The notes below the pieces were generated by a model that saw only the letters and a program-made list of their open reading frames with translations, was not told where the DNA came from and made no database searches. A program made the position numbers and the translations under genes. DNA of 64,000 nt from Eonycteris spelaea (lineage: Eukaryota; Chordata; Mammalia; Chiroptera; Pteropodidae), in assembly GCA_003508835.1 (NCBI GenBank), contig PUFA01000068.1, positions 2,170,001 to 2,234,000 of the forward strand, given 5' to 3'. This document shows positions 11,450-23,626 of this stretch, piece after piece; the first letter of the stretch is position 1, and each line of letters begins with the position of its first letter.

Positions 11450-12715
11450 GAGTTGATCACTCTTTCCTCTTTGAAATACTTTCTTCCCTTGGATTCCAAG
11501 ACATTGCACTCTCGTGTTTCATTCTGCTTCCCTGGTAGCTCCTCTCCAGTAGCCTTTATTGGTTTGTTTTCTCCTTGTCCTCTTAAACTTGGGCTTTCCA
11601 GGACTTTGTGTTTGATTTCGTTTCTTCTCTAGCAATTCTGATTCCTTCAGTATTCCCATCAGTCTCATGACATTACATTTCACGTATCTGTTGATAACTC
11701 TTAAATTCTTACCGCTAGATCAGATGCCTTCTTTGAACTGCAGATTTGTATATCCCATTTCCTTTTCTACATATCCACTTGTATATCTAAATGACATCTC
11801 TAACTTAATATGCTCCAAACAAGCTCCTAATCTTCTATCCTACAGCTACCATGGTTTTCCCAACTCAGTTCATTGTACTCTAAGGGTTGCTCAAAACATA
11901 AACCTCGGGGTGATCCTTGATTCCTTCCTTTCTCTTACCCACATCCAAATCAGTCAGGAATACTGTCAGATCTACTTTCAAATTATTCCAGAAAACTATT
12001 TCTCCCCAATCCATGACCATTATCTTGGTTCAAGCTATCATCCTCTATCACCTTAATACTTGCAACAGTCTCCTAAATGGTCTTCCTGTTTCTCTCTCAA
12101 CCACCTTGGATCTAGTCTCAGCAAAATAGAGTGATCCTTTCAAGACATGAGTCAAATAATGTCACTCTGCAGCTTAAAAGCTCCCTAGCTCATCCAGAGT
12201 CAAAGTTAAAGAATTTAAAATAGCTGCAAGCCCCTAAACAGTACAGTCTGTTACTTTCCTGTCTGCATCTTCTAACTCGCTCCACTCTGGCCCTGCTGGT
12301 CCCCTAGGTGTTCTTGGACTACTCCAGACATACTCACACCTGAGGACTTTTGATCCGCTGCTCCCTCTACCTGAATCTTCCCTTAAGTATTCCCATGGCT
12401 TTCTCTGTCACCTACTTTAAACCTGCTCAAATGTCACCTTTTTAATGAGAATTTCCTCATCATCCTATTTAAAATTAAGATTCCCTCTCCATCCACTCTC
12501 TACTCCCTTCCATGGCTTATTTTTTCTTCAAAATAATTTCCCCTTCAAATATTTTATATAATTTATTGTCATTGTGGTCTGCCTTCTCCTATAAGAAGAT
12601 AAACTGTCGTAAGGTCAGGAATTTTGTCTCTTTTGTTCCTGGACATCTCCAGTGCCAAGAAGAATGTTTGATACATAATAAGTGCTCAATAAACAGTTTA
12701 CGAATGAATAACTAA
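11450..12715 (+). repeat. L2 (LINE2) 3' portion, about 1.26 kb
   Basis: A long L2 remnant with landmarks in order: 'gtgatccttgattccttcct', 'acttgcaacagtctcctaaa', 'atgtcactctgcagcttaaa', 'ctgctcaaatgtcacctttt', 'gtaaggtcaggaattttgtc', and a tail 'agtgctcaataaacag'. L2 is a CR1-clade LINE that drove MIR. The 129-residue frame at 11,667-12,056 lies inside it and shows no reverse transcriptase motif; it is probably partly derived from the degenerate C-terminal coding region and 3' UTR. No function is retained. Confidence 0.9.
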
Positions 12716-13698
12716 GTCGGTCATTGAACATGAAGAGTGAGGAACTGTAGATAAAGATGATGCTAACATGTAGAGCTACTTTTATTGACTAGAAAAAGTG
12801 AAGTCAACTTAACTTTGAAAATGATACGTTAGGCTTGGGGCTTTTTGTATGTGAAGTTTCTGTAAGTTCTCTAAATAAAGATGTCTAGGTTGGCAGCAAA
12901 AAGTAAGAGCCAGGAAAGGGGCTGGAAAGACACAGTCAGCCCAATGATGTAGAAAATGGCAGTGTCCATGGTCAGAATAAGAAGCAAGAAGCCTGGGGAC
13001 AGAACCCTTAGACAGCAGGAGAGCAAGAGAAACACCGCAGGTATATCTCCACTACTCTGTCCACAGTGCCTCATATGGTAAGCTTAGTACTGACGGTCAC
13101 AATACAGATGTGTCGACTGTCCGTGATGGAGTAACAGGAACTGAATTTACCCTCTAATCTTAAAAAAAAAAAAAAAAAAGAAAGAAAGAAAGAAAGAAAA
13201 GAAAAGACAAGATTTATGGAACAACAATCTCGAGCTTTAAATAACAGACTGAGCAGGACACTGATCACTGAGAGTAGGGAGATCAAGCAGGTAAACTCTA
13301 TGATAGCACTGCCTGGAGACAATAAGTTTACTTATCAACTCACTTAGGATAAGCTTATTGCCTGAAGAAAATTTCTAGGTTGTAGCACAGGGAAGGTGAA
13401 TCTAGAGTTCAGCAGTTTGAGTTGAGAAGACAGAATTTAGAATTCGGAGAGGCCATAGTGGAAAGAATTTGCAAGGCAGTGAAAGGAGAGAGAGAGATAG
13501 AGAGATCTCTGGAAATCTGCAATGGGTACCCCTTAAAACGTTAGCCGAGTAGTAAACATCACATGCATTTGAGGAAAATAGTCAAGGCCATGGGAGATAA
13601 AAAAAAAAAAAAAAAAAACTACCAAATAGTATCAGGCAGAACAATCTAGGGAGGTCAACCATGGCTAGGCATAGTTCCTGTTCCCACTAGCCAGCAAA
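12716..13698. other. Unassigned DNA with A-rich and GAAA tracts
   Basis: It contains an A-run passing into (GAAA)n at 13,162-13,204 and a second A-run at 13,599-13,618. Either could be the tail of a decayed retroposon, but the bodies were not recognised. Confidence 0.45.
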
Positions 13699-13699
13699 C

Positions 13700-13718
13700 A
13701 TACACACACACACACACA

Positions 13719-13776
<58 letters not shown>
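13700..13776. repeat. Compound microsatellite (AC)n-(CT)n
   Basis: An AC run (13,701-13,719) passes directly into a CT run (to 13,776) with one TT interruption. The 154-residue minus-strand frame over 13,665-14,129 reads this tract as Arg-Glu and Cys-Val repeats and is not a gene. Confidence 0.97.
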
Positions 13777-13781
<5 letters not shown>

Positions 13782-15485
13782 CAATGCATCAAGCAGAGCC
13801 CTGAGAAGTGTACTGCCTCCATAAAGGGTCAAATTGCTAAGGGAAGTGAGAGAAAATGTGTCTAGGGCCATCCAGATTTTCTCAGGAAGAAAGTGTGTCC
13901 AATGTTCAACAATGACACTATTACAAAAAACAAAAACAAAAAAAAAAAAACAAAAAAAAAACAAAAACAAAAAACAAAAAAAAACCAAAAAAACCCAAGA
14001 AGGTTGCAGTTTAAGAGAATTCCATGGCCTGGCTATTGAGATATAACTATTGACTTTAGTAAGAGTAAATTTAGTAGGCATTGGATGGGCAGAGGGGAGA
14101 CTGATTAGTGGGGAGGAAACATGGAGCATGCTAAATCCATAGGACAGACAGTAAGGAAACGATCATGAGAATGTGATAATGAACTGGTTTATAATCCCAG
14201 ATTAAATTAACAAGAGCCAAGGAAAATCCATTCTGGGGAAAGACAAGGAAGGTAAAAATATGATAAATTCCACCTAGCTCATTGGAGAGAGTCACAAACT
14301 ACTATTTGGTTTTTGATTTCTACCCTTCAAAACTAAACACAGGTATAAATAAAAATTGGGCAGATACTTTGCAAATCACAAGATAAAAGGAAACAAAATA
14401 TAGAAAGGAAACTTTACGAAAGCATCTAAAGCATAAAACTAAATGACAGCCAAACTTCAGTTATGATGCGATATATATAATTCAATGAGCATGTCTAATT
14501 TTATTAAAGGAAAAACATAATTTTCCTCCAAAAGAAGGAAAACTGCAGTAGGGTTGTAAATTTTATCTTTAAAAAGTGATTGCTCAAAAAGAAAGTGGAA
14601 TTGTCTTTTTTTTTTGCAGCTCTCTGCATAAAGTCTGTAAATGATTGTTTTGCTCCTTTTTTGCTGAAAGGCAGAGCAACTGATTAAATGACTTTTGACA
14701 GTCCTTTCCATCTGTGATTGCAACAAAAACAGATAGAATATAAGCAATTAAAATCAAATATACCAACTCTTCTGGGGGTAGAGTCTCATATTTCTAACAG
14801 AAATAAATCTGAGAAAGCATATCCATTGAAAGATTGGTTATATTGAAGAAAATATCCATCACATGTAAAGACAAGAAGATATCCATATGAGATAAACACC
14901 AAATGAATTATGATAGCAAAAAAGAAAAAAACAATAATAAATACTAGGGCATCACATGCCAGCTGTTTGCACATTTTAAAGCAAATCTATTGAGGAAAAA
15001 TAAATTACTTTAAAACATTATAAACTGCCAATCCTTCTTCGATAGAAAAGCATTAGAGTAAACCTGCTATGGTGTGGTTACATACTCATTAATGAATAAA
15101 TAAAACATCAAGTTATCAATGTGCATCTTTATGGAGGCAAGAAAAATGGTACAAGGATTTTCATGTCTTATCCTAGAATGAGCAGCAATGTAAAAGTCAA
15201 ATTATGTGAAAATAGTTAAAATAAATTTTTGTTGGAAGAGTATCTTAGGACGAAATAAGTAGAATCCTGAATTAGCAAGTACCAAGGTCATAATCGATTC
15301 CATTTGATCTTAAGGAACACATGAAAATAGGATGAGCGTAGGTCCTCTATGCCTCTAGGATGTTTTGGCCATAAACTCCTATGGAACGTCTAGTATCTAA
15401 GAATCATAGATTTGTTCCAGACAATAAGAAATTACTTGCATGTCATCTTGAATGAGCTAAACATTTTTGTCCCCAGGAAATACAT
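13777..15485. other. Unassigned DNA with an A-rich (AAAAAC)n-like tract
   Basis: Bases 13,924-13,999 are A-runs broken by single C residues. The rest (to 15.5 kb) is AT-rich with no recognised feature. Confidence 0.4.
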
Positions 15486-15489
15486 CTTC

Positions 15490-15675
15490 AAACAATTGTA
15501 TAGCACTTTAATAGAAAGCATTTTAGTCTGGATTAAATATACGAAGCAGGTATTATTATAACTCCAAATTTACTCTATGCAGAAATCGAGCTTCCTGGAG
15601 ACTAGAGAGTTGCTTTTATAATTCAAGACATTAAATAACAATGCTGGAGTGCGAGTTCCCTATCTTCCAACTTCA
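15490..15675 (-). repeat. MIR-like fragment, antisense
   Basis: Degraded reversed MIR: 'gtatagcactttaatagaaa', 'caggtattattataactcca' and 'caatgctggagtgcgagttc' correspond in order to the size-of-core, 'aggtactattatta' and 'cagagctgggattcgaac' landmarks. Confidence 0.55.
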
Positions 15676-16029
15676 AGTGGAGAGAACTTCCCAGTGTCCT
15701 TAGAAGCAATCCCCATCAGTAAAAGATTATATTCTGTGCCCTACACAGCAAGATGATTTGTATGCAGTTGCTATTAATGCAGAGAAGATGAGGAAGGTCA
15801 AATGTAATAGATGCCAGAGGAATAAGTTAGGAGAATATGTGTGAATAGCAATATGAGTGGGGGTCATGTATCCAGAAAACTGGTCTCAACTCAATAGGGA
15901 GAAGAGTTTTATGTGCAGGGCGATCAGAAAACCAAAGGTCGGATCTCAAGGTAGACCTATGGCTAAAGAAGATCTGTCTTGAATAAAGATAGGAAGCTAC
16001 CTGGGGTCCAAGAGAGTGAACTCAAGGAT

Positions 16030-16170
16030 AATGACATTTTCCCATTTTGAGTTAAAGGACCTATTGCTACCCATCAGGTGAGGAGACTGAGGTACATGGG
16101 GTTTAGTGATCTAGCTCTGGTCAAACAGGAAGCAGGACCCAATCCTTCTGAATCTTCATCTTGAACCGCA
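16030..16170 (-). repeat. MIR fragment, antisense
   Basis: 'gtgaggagactgaggtacat' followed by 'gtttagtgatctagctctgg' and 'gaagcaggacccaatccttc' follows the reversed MIR order. Confidence 0.65.
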
Positions 16171-17155
16171 AATTAAATACAATTTTAAAAAGCAAAATGT
16201 ACAGTAAACTTTTAAATAAAATCATTCTGCCTTCTGAATTGGTTCCCAGAGGAAAAGAGAGGCATAAAGAAGGTAAAGGTTTTATTTTACAACTTGGTAA
16301 TTGAGAGTCTAAAACATATAGTCATTTGGAGATTTTGTTGATTTTTGTGCTTGGTTATTTCTAAGTGGCGTGAACACGATTGCCCAGAGTTTGCTCTCTT
16401 TGCTTTCCTGTGTGGGTAAAAAGAAAGTAAGGCGAAGGAAGGAAGATATGGGAAGAATTGACACAAATGGCAAGATTGGCCTGAAGGGAACAGCTTTTGC
16501 TCAGTTAAATGACAGAGATTAGAGTGTGAACTGATTACCTTTCCCCAAGGTTTTTGGAGAAAAAAAAAAAAAAAGTCCAGCAGAAAGTGCAATTGCTCAA
16601 GCAGAGATAATTACAACAGAGAGGAAAGGAGCTAGGCTATGGAAACATAATTAAGCCAAAGAGAATGCAACCTGACCACCAAGAGAAACGGCAATGCAGA
16701 GAAGACAATTAGATTGGTAAACTATCTTCCAAGGGAAATTAGAGGAACTCCATTGCTTGTGTAATTAAACACAAATATCGTACTGTAGGGAACACACCTG
16801 AAGGGACAGAGGAAGAATAGAAAGGCCCATTTGACAAACCTAAGCTTTCTCATGGAAAATCATGAATGAGAAAAATGCCCTGCCTAAGCACAGGTTTATT
16901 ATGAATAAAAAATAATTCAGCTACACCACCAATTTTCTGAGTCTAAAGTATATTTAAAGTCTCCTTCTCATTTCCCCCAATGGGGTGTCTGTGTGTGTGG
17001 ATATTTGAGTTTAATGGATGTCTCCCACTGTGTCAGCATTTCATATGTGCTTATGACACTTCCCAATGATAATCATTTGCACAGTAATAATAAATCACCA
17101 GACATGGCCTAAAGAACTTAATGATTTGCATCATAAATTACAACGATCAGGGGAA
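16171..17155. other. Unassigned DNA
   Basis: No supported feature. A short A-run lies at 16,560-16,574. The 101-residue minus-strand frame at 16,287-16,592 has no recognised motif. Confidence 0.4.
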
Positions 17156-17159
17156 CAGA

Positions 17160-17375
17160 CAGTGGACTTAGAACTGAGTTCTAACCTCTCATTATGTGTG
17201 AGCGAGACCGGGTTAATTAACCTTTCTGAGGTTTAGTTTTATTATCTGTAAAATGGGCATGAAATATCTCTCCTTTAAGATTATTGGAGGGCATAAATTC
17301 AATAAAATTTTTTTTTAAAATTAATGCAGTGCCTGGAGAAAATATGCCACAGAACCTCTTAATAAATCTTACTGA
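17160..17375 (+). repeat. MIR SINE
   Basis: Well preserved MIR: 'cctttctgaggtttagtttt', 'attatctgtaaaatgggcat', then 'gcagtgcctgg' and 'cttaataaatctt'. Confidence 0.88.
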
Positions 17376-17764
17376 TAATAATGATGATGATGAAAATAAA
17401 AGATACCAAACCTAGATATTGAGGATTAGAGACCTGATAGAATATATAAAACATGTATTTTACCTCCTAGTCTAGCTGTTGAAAGCTGTTCAGTGACTGC
17501 TGACTGTCACTTAAACATATGATCAGATGGAGTGATTATGGAAGAGTGGTGATATTCACGCATTTTCTATCCAGGGTCATTTTAAGAAAGGTATGGAGTG
17601 ATGAGATTAACAAATGCACTTTTCTTGTGTGTTCATGTGTAGGATGAAGAGGTATGGCATCATTCCTTTCCCAATTAAAATCTTGCCAGTCTGTAATATA
17701 AACAAACATAAAAAATTTATTCACACTATATTGCTGAGATAATCTTGTCTCTGTGATGGAAGAG

Positions 17765-17975
17765 CAAGAATGTTAGAATCAGAAAACAGGTGTTTAAGTT
17801 CCTAGACCACCACTTCCTCCTCAGTTTAGTGAGTTTCTCTGAAACTTTGCCATCCTCGCCAAACAAATAATTATCTTCTCCATGACTACTTCATAGGGTT
17901 GTTATTAGAATAATGTATGCAAAGGTGCTTTGGAACATATTTAAATATTACCTTACAGCATTATTAACTCACAGA
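17765..17975 (+). repeat. MIR SINE
   Basis: Sense-oriented MIR remnant with 'cttcatagggttgttattag' and 'caaaggtgctttggaacata' in the 3' half and a degraded 5' half. Confidence 0.75.
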
Positions 17976-18188
17976 AAAGTAAAGTTCTTTCTTTATAAAA
18001 AAAAATAGAAAATAAGTTCCAGTATGGTAAACTCTACATAAGAACATCAGTCTGGTATTTAACCATTTATAATGGGTGACACAAGGCTACCCTTCCATTT
18101 GTGAAGGTAAGCAAGCCATGCCCTATTTAATTTGTAGGAAAAATGTATTGCAATGTCACACACACAGAAAAAAAACTGCATTTGTCTG

Positions 18189-18399
18189 CAGCGGTCCTCA
18201 CCTTTTTGGCAACAGGGATGGGTGCTCCTGAGAATCTAATGCCTGATGAGCTGAGATGAGGCTGAGGCTAGCACTGGGGAGCAGGTGCAAATACAGATAA
18301 AGTTTTACTTGCTGGCTCACTGTGCGCCTCCTGCTGTGCGGCCTGGTTCCTAATAGTCCATAAAGCAGTCAGGTAATGGCTGGTGGTTGGGGACCCCTG
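18189..18399 (+). mobile_element. MER1-like hAT (Charlie) non-autonomous DNA transposon
   Basis: The left end 'cagcggtcctcacctttttg' and right end 'ggttggggacccctg' form imperfect inverted repeats. Internal 'gagaatctaatgcctgatga' and 'ctgctgtgcggcctggttcc' are MER1/Charlie3 hallmarks. It belongs to the same group as the reversed copy at 7,005-7,221. The flanking eight bases no longer match, so the target duplication has decayed. Confidence 0.9.
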
Positions 18400-18775
18400 G
18401 CTAGAGCATACTCCTCTGGTTTATCTGATTCTACTCTTTGCTTATCTATTTTGCAACTGTAAATTTGTGGTAACTAATTGCAATACAAGATAATTTTGTC
18501 TATAGGTATGCAAATTATATCCTGCCCAGTAGATTCAGTTGTCTTCCCTCCTACCCTGATTAAAAAAAAAAAATTAGTTTTGTCACCACTTACATATTCA
18601 TTTCAACATTCTTAATGTCTTTTTTTTAGACTTTCTTTTGAATCAATTATCCTATCTTCCTGCTTTCCTCCTGAGTTAAAAATCTTTAATATGTGTTAAT
18701 TTTTATATCTATGTAATAAAAATAAATTTACTCTTTAAGAAATTATCTTGTTTCAAACAGTTTGTTCATTTGGCC
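18400..18775. other. Unassigned AT-rich DNA
   Basis: Nothing supported; small A- and T-runs only. Confidence 0.4.
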
Positions 18776-18779
18776 AGCT

Positions 18780-19070
18780 CTGGTCAGAGACTTACACCTG
18801 AAGTCATCATAGCACTTAGCACACTGAAGTATTATTGTGAGTCTAGTTACCTGTCCCTCTGCCCTCTCCCCCAATACTTCACTTAGCACACACTGAACAT
18901 TTGGTATAAAGTTTAAAATATCTTTTGTGTATTGGTATAAAGTTTAAAATATCTTTTCCCTAAGGTACATAGTCTAGTAACATCTGCTCTTGTAAGACCT
19001 ACCATCTAGAGCCTAGACAGTACTGGGAAAATTGAAGATATTTAATAAATGTTTGTTGAATAAATGAACA
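18780..19070 (+). repeat. L2 3' end carrying a 31-bp tandem duplication
   Basis: The L2 tail is clear at the right end ('tatttaataaatgtttgttg', 'aataaatgaacag'). A stretch starting at 18,901 ('ttggtataaagtttaaaata') recurs at 18,932 with a 31-base period; 26 bases are identical in both units. Confidence 0.75.
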
Positions 19071-19323
19071 GTTAACCTAAAAATGAAAAGCCAAGGTGAG
19101 AGGCCACAAGCATTGATTTGATTAAAAAAAAAAAAAAACACTTGTAATTCTGGGAGCACAGATTCAGACAGAAACTCAAATACTCTCTCAATTATAGGAT
19201 AAAAACAAGGAATTTTTATGAAAAAGGAAAGGGAATAATTGCATGAATAGAAGAGAGAAATTTCTATTGGTGTTAATAAGCTGAGTTACTCTTCAGCTCT
19301 ACATGGCTGGTTACTGTTTCTGT
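19071..19323. other. Unassigned DNA with an A-run
   Basis: An A-run of about 15 sits near 19,125-19,138. Nothing else is identified. Confidence 0.4.
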
Positions 19324-19324
<1 letters not shown>

Positions 19325-19394
<70 letters not shown>

Positions 19395-19402
19395 GACAGA
19401 GA
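19325..19402. repeat. (GA)n microsatellite ending in GACA units
   Basis: About 57 bases of GA followed by GACAGA-type units. The 143-residue frame starting at 19,303 reads through it as Arg-Glu and is not supported as a gene. Confidence 0.97.
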
Positions 19403-20755
19403 CCATAATCACCAGTCCTTGTGGTCAGGAAGTCTACTTTCCTGTTAGTTCTGCAAACAGTTGTTTGGAAGACAATGGCGCTATGGCCCAGCCCAAAGGT
19501 TATTTTGCTCAGTTCAGACATTTGAAAGGTTCAAGGAGCAAGACGTGCAAGGCAGTCCCTCTGGAATGGCTGCTCTGGCTCCATTCTAAAATGATTCCAC
19601 TTACGTCAATTTTTCACAGAACATACAGTCAGCTTTTAAGGGTCTCACAGTCTACTCATTTTGTTGTTCATATGAAGGTCAACCACCCAGGCTTGCACAG
19701 TGACCCACTCCTAGTAGACAGCCATGCCCACTGACTGACTTCTAAGACAGGACAGATGGAAAAACCCAACAAATATTAGATGTTCCTCAACTAAATGCCT
19801 CCTTGTATAAGTAAAGCAATCATTGGAATAGTGAATCTTTAATATCTTTTCCTGAATGATAGATTTTCAAAGCAGAAAAGTTGTTCTAGTTATTTGAGTT
19901 AACTTTTTCCTTAATCTGGGGAGTTAATTTTTTGTCATTATTTTTAGGAACTGATGTCATTTGTGTCCCGCTGGTAATATTTTCATTCAATTATCATCAA
20001 CAGCAAATCTTGTGTTCATTTTTGCCAAACAGGTTCCAACATAATCTCTATTTCACAGAAACTGACAAGAACACCAACATGACCCTTGGGTTTCTTTCTT
20101 AAAATGGAAAATAAGAGTTACAAATTTTCTCAGCCCTTTGCAGTGAGATAAACCTTGCCTGGCAAAGATAATTTAGTAGATACAATTAGATATAAATCTT
20201 ACCCCCCAAAATAAAAAGGAACCGCATGCTTAGAAGGAAGTACAAATCATCGTCTCCAAAAGGGAGCTGGCATAAACCTTGAAGAGGCTTATTAACAATG
20301 CCCACATCCGCCCTAAAACCTTCTCACTGAAAAGAATGTTCCTCACTGAACACACTGTAAATATAGCTGGCAGAAGAGAGAGTTTTATGGCCTCTGAATG
20401 ACCTCATGGATCACTGCGAAGGGTGTTCCTGAAACTAGAGGGAATTAAATTAGCTGCCAAGAAGGTTGAAATGTGCTATTACCCATACTACGTGTCACAA
20501 TTGATGTAGTCAGTCCAGCAATTTCAGTTATAATCAATTTTTTTAAATGGTCAAATTGGCTATTTAAATTAGCCTATTTGAGGATGGCTGCGACAACTGG
20601 CACTGATTATACAAACTCAAAATTAGATCATGCCTTTCAGATGTCACAGTACTGTGCGGGGAATGAACCTTGAACGTAAGGGACTAGGTAGGTAACCCCA
20701 TGTAGGAGGTGCTAAGTAAAATAATAGGAGTAATAAAAAGAGATGGCTAGAGGGA
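19403..20755. other. Unassigned DNA
   Basis: No repeat or gene recognised. Short frames only. Confidence 0.4.
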
Positions 20756-20759
20756 GAGA

Positions 20760-20930
20760 GATTACGTTCGGTTGTGTCTTTAGAAGGCTTTCTGTGGGAA
20801 GAGAATTTGATCTGGGCCCTAATGAATGGGTATCGTGTGAAGATCAAAGCCCGAGCTTTCCAGGAATAAGGCACAGCGCTATCAAACACACAGGAAAGAG
20901 AATAAAGGACATGTAGGTGGAAGAGAAATA
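20760..20930 (-). repeat. L2 fragment, antisense
   Basis: 'gaaggctttctgtgggaaga' and 'gagctttccaggaataaggc' correspond to the reversed L2 blocks 'ggaaggcctctctgaggagg' and 'agagcgttccaggcagaggg'. Confidence 0.65.
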
Positions 20931-21420
20931 AGCTAAGTGGATGTCCTCTGGGCATACACCTGCTTTGCTTTGATGGCTTTCTCCTTGGTAAGACTGTCTC
21001 TGGTACTAATCACTACAAAGTCTCCATGCATAAAAACAATACTAGGGAACATGATCACAAACACCCAGATATGGAAGGCTAAGAGCATGAACTGGAAACA
21101 GCAGGGGACTCAGTTTTTCTGGAAGACAATGGTTTTCTAACTTTATAAATCCGTGAGACTTTTATTTTAAACAAAAGCTTATGTGGAAGCCCAAAGAGCA
21201 AAATAGAGCTGCTCTTTTGAAACAAAGATGGGAATCCAGAGCCCCACCTACTTTGCCTCCTCTCCCTGAGGTCAGCCTCTGAGTTGGGGGCCAAGGAGGG
21301 ATGATCTCCTATTACCCTCTGGAAGCTCTGCTCTGAAGCAAAGGATATACACCAGAATTATAGAAAATAGAGATTTGGGTCAGATGAAGAAGGGCCTGGA
21401 ATTCCAGCTTACCTGTTTGG
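20931..21420. other. Unassigned DNA between L2-like pieces
   Basis: No supported feature. It may be insertion or diverged sequence between two parts of the same old L2. Confidence 0.35.
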
Positions 21421-21424
21421 TCTT

Positions 21425-21700
21425 TGCTGTAACAAATAGAGAGTCACTGAGAGTTCTTGCTCAGGTATAAGTTAATAAAACCTGAGTGAGAAGAGACAAC
21501 AGGAATGGGATGATGGAAAAAATACATCATTCAGAAAAGATTCAATAGGACTTAGCAAGTGATTGATGTGAAGGGCAAGAAAAAGGGAGAAATCCCCAAA
21601 ATAAGGCAAGACGTCAAGCTGGGTCACTGAAATCATTGAAGAAAAACAGTGACTGCTGGAGGCTTGAGAGGAAAGATGAAGAATTCAGTTTAGGACATAC
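21425..21700 (-). repeat. L2-like fragment, antisense, diverged
   Basis: The wording ('gagagtcactgagagttctt', 'aataaaacctgagtgagaag') follows the upstream part of a reversed L2 3' region. It is consistent with continuation of the 20.76 kb fragment after a gap. Weak by eye. Confidence 0.45.
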
Positions 21701-22104
21701 TGCATAGGCCAGGCACAGGTAAAGGTAGCCAACTAAGAACAGGATGCATGACACGGATCTTAGTAAATGCGGTTGAAGCTTGCAATAATGAATTCAGCTC
21801 AAAAAGCCAAGAACTTCGATTCTCAGTATGTACAAGGGTCCATCCATAAAATACAGCTGCTGTTTTATATAAAATACAAACTATTGGAGTATATGACGCC
21901 CGTACGGGAACTGTATTGATAGAAGGAACTGATGTAAAAGTTTTCTCTTTTCTGTGTTCCTCTCATTTTGACTGACGGCCTTCCTCAGACTTCAACCTAT
22001 TTCTTCATACATTCCTTTCATTTATTCAAACTTTTAAATAATTAATTCCCAATTGGGCTTTTGCCATAGTGCTAGATTCTATGTACACTAAAAACTGTGA
22101 TATC
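21701..22104. other. Unassigned DNA
   Basis: Nothing supported. Confidence 0.4.
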
Positions 22105-22107
22105 GAC

Positions 22108-22230
22108 CCTTGGAGAAATAGAAAGAATACAGATCTGGATATCAAGTAATCCTGGATTTGAGTTCTAGCCCCATCTGTAAATAGTTGCAACAACCTGACC
22201 AAGTTATTTAACCTTTAAATCTAGACCTCA
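22108..22230 (+). repeat. MIR SINE fragment
   Basis: 'atcctggatttgagttctag', 'acctgaccaagttatttaac' and 'ctttaaatctagacctcag' match the MIR core in order. Confidence 0.8.
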
Positions 22231-22414
22231 GAGAGAAGCCAGGACAAAGGCACAAACCATAAGACAAAATGTGATAATTCAGGGGATACATAGGCAGAGA
22301 AGAGACGAGGACAGAGAATGAAGCCCTGGAGCCTCAGTGTGCTAGCTCTCCTGGCCCCTGTGAGCAAGTGACATAAGGCTGAACAGATGAGAATAGCGGT
22401 TACTACTACCAGCA

Positions 22415-22605
22415 TGAGAGCCAGAAAGACTCAGCTGCAAATTCCATCTTGGCCCATTTCTACTCACAGATGATAAATAGGATATAAAATATCTGAGTCT
22501 TCTGAATTCCCTTATCTATACAAAGACTATAACATTATTAACTCACAGGGTTATTGCTGGGATTGAATAAGAACACACCTACAGCACTGAGACATGGCAA
22601 AGAGG
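22415..22605 (+). repeat. MIR SINE fragment
   Basis: A second MIR about 200 bp after the first: 'gaattcccttatctatacaa', then 'actcacagggttattgctgg' and 'gattgaataagaacac'. Confidence 0.75.
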
Positions 22606-23160
22606 GAGCTGTCAACGAAAGAGTTTGCCTTTTAGGGTGCTGCTTCCTGGCTAAAGCAAAAAAATAAAAAAGAATCTCTTGCCCTCATCTTTGGGTCTAG
22701 CCCAGTCAGGCAGGACCTCCCTGTAGTGAGGCTGGGGAATTTCCAGTTGTTACTGGATCCAACACAGCAGCACTGGAGCTGGAAGGTCATACATCAAAGG
22801 GCTGGATTCGCAGACGGGATCCTACTTCCTGCAGCCCTAAATGGGAGGTTTCCCATTGTGACTCTGTCATACCGTGGGAGGAAGCAGCACCTGGTAAGTG
22901 CCCTGTTTTCGCCAGTCCTTTCCTCCAGCATCTCTGCCATTTGAAAAGAAAGGAAAATTTGTACTTTCAGATATATATATATATATTTTCTTGCTCAAGG
23001 TAGAGAACAGCTCATCACTCTATCTTCTTTCTAGATCTTATTGTCCACAGAATCGATCTGCTAAAAGATGCCTGTCCTCACAACAACTAAAACAAGATGG
23101 TAAACGCTCTACTTCATGGGGTCCCAGGCAGCGCTTTGTTTTCTCTAGAATCTGCTTCAC
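22606..23160. other. Unassigned DNA with a short AT run
   Basis: A (AT)n run of 16 bases is at 22,971-22,986. No gene signal was found. Confidence 0.4.
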
Positions 23161-23164
23161 ACAA

Positions 23165-23626
23165 GGTTTGGTATCTAGGTGGCCATACCCGTATCACTGA
23201 AGGTCCAAGGGATCAAGTCCAAACTTCCAAATCTTTGTCTTGATTTGGTCCATAGTCGAAAAAACATGTATACACAAACCTTATAACACCTTTACTAATT
23301 GACCACCCAAGCCTAAACTTTGTTTAGATTCCAACGAACACCCAAACCTGCTTAGATTCCTTTCTAATGAGCACTAACCTTATCCTGTCAACTTCTCACA
23401 AATTTATTTTTGTCTAAAAAGTATGAAAAGGTGCCTAGTTCGAGCACTTCTTGAGCCTCATTTTGTGAGCTGGGGATCATACTGTAATTTTCCTGTGCAC
23501 GTGTATTAAATTAGGTTTTATTTCTTCTGTGAATCTAGTCTCATGTCAATTTTGTTGTTTTACAACTAGTCCAGCCAGAGAAATTAAAGGTGGGTAGAGT
23601 GGGGAAACTCTCTCCTGACTTCCAAC
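23165..23626 (+). repeat. ERV class I-like solo LTR (older copy)
   Basis: The LTR is recognised by its order of blocks, which are shared with the LTR at 61.2-61.6 kb: 'taatgagcactaaccttatc', 'ttgtctaaaaagtatgaaaa', a 'cttctgtgaatctagtctca' block and a 3' end near 'acttccaaca'. The TATA-like box has decayed. No gag, pol or env sequence was recognised near it, so it is a solo LTR. The left edge is uncertain and no target duplication could be read. Annotated as an old endogenous retroviral remnant without coding capacity. Confidence 0.75.

Noticed and set aside
11667..12056. 129-codon plus-strand frame
   Set aside because: It lies inside the degenerate L2 element and lacks reverse transcriptase or endonuclease motifs.
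13665..14129. 154-codon minus-strand frame
   Set aside because: Its length comes from the AC/CT microsatellite and the A-rich tract (read as Phe); no domain is present.
19303..19734. 143-codon plus-strand frame
   Set aside because: It is opened by the GA microsatellite (Arg-Glu run); the remainder has no recognised motif.
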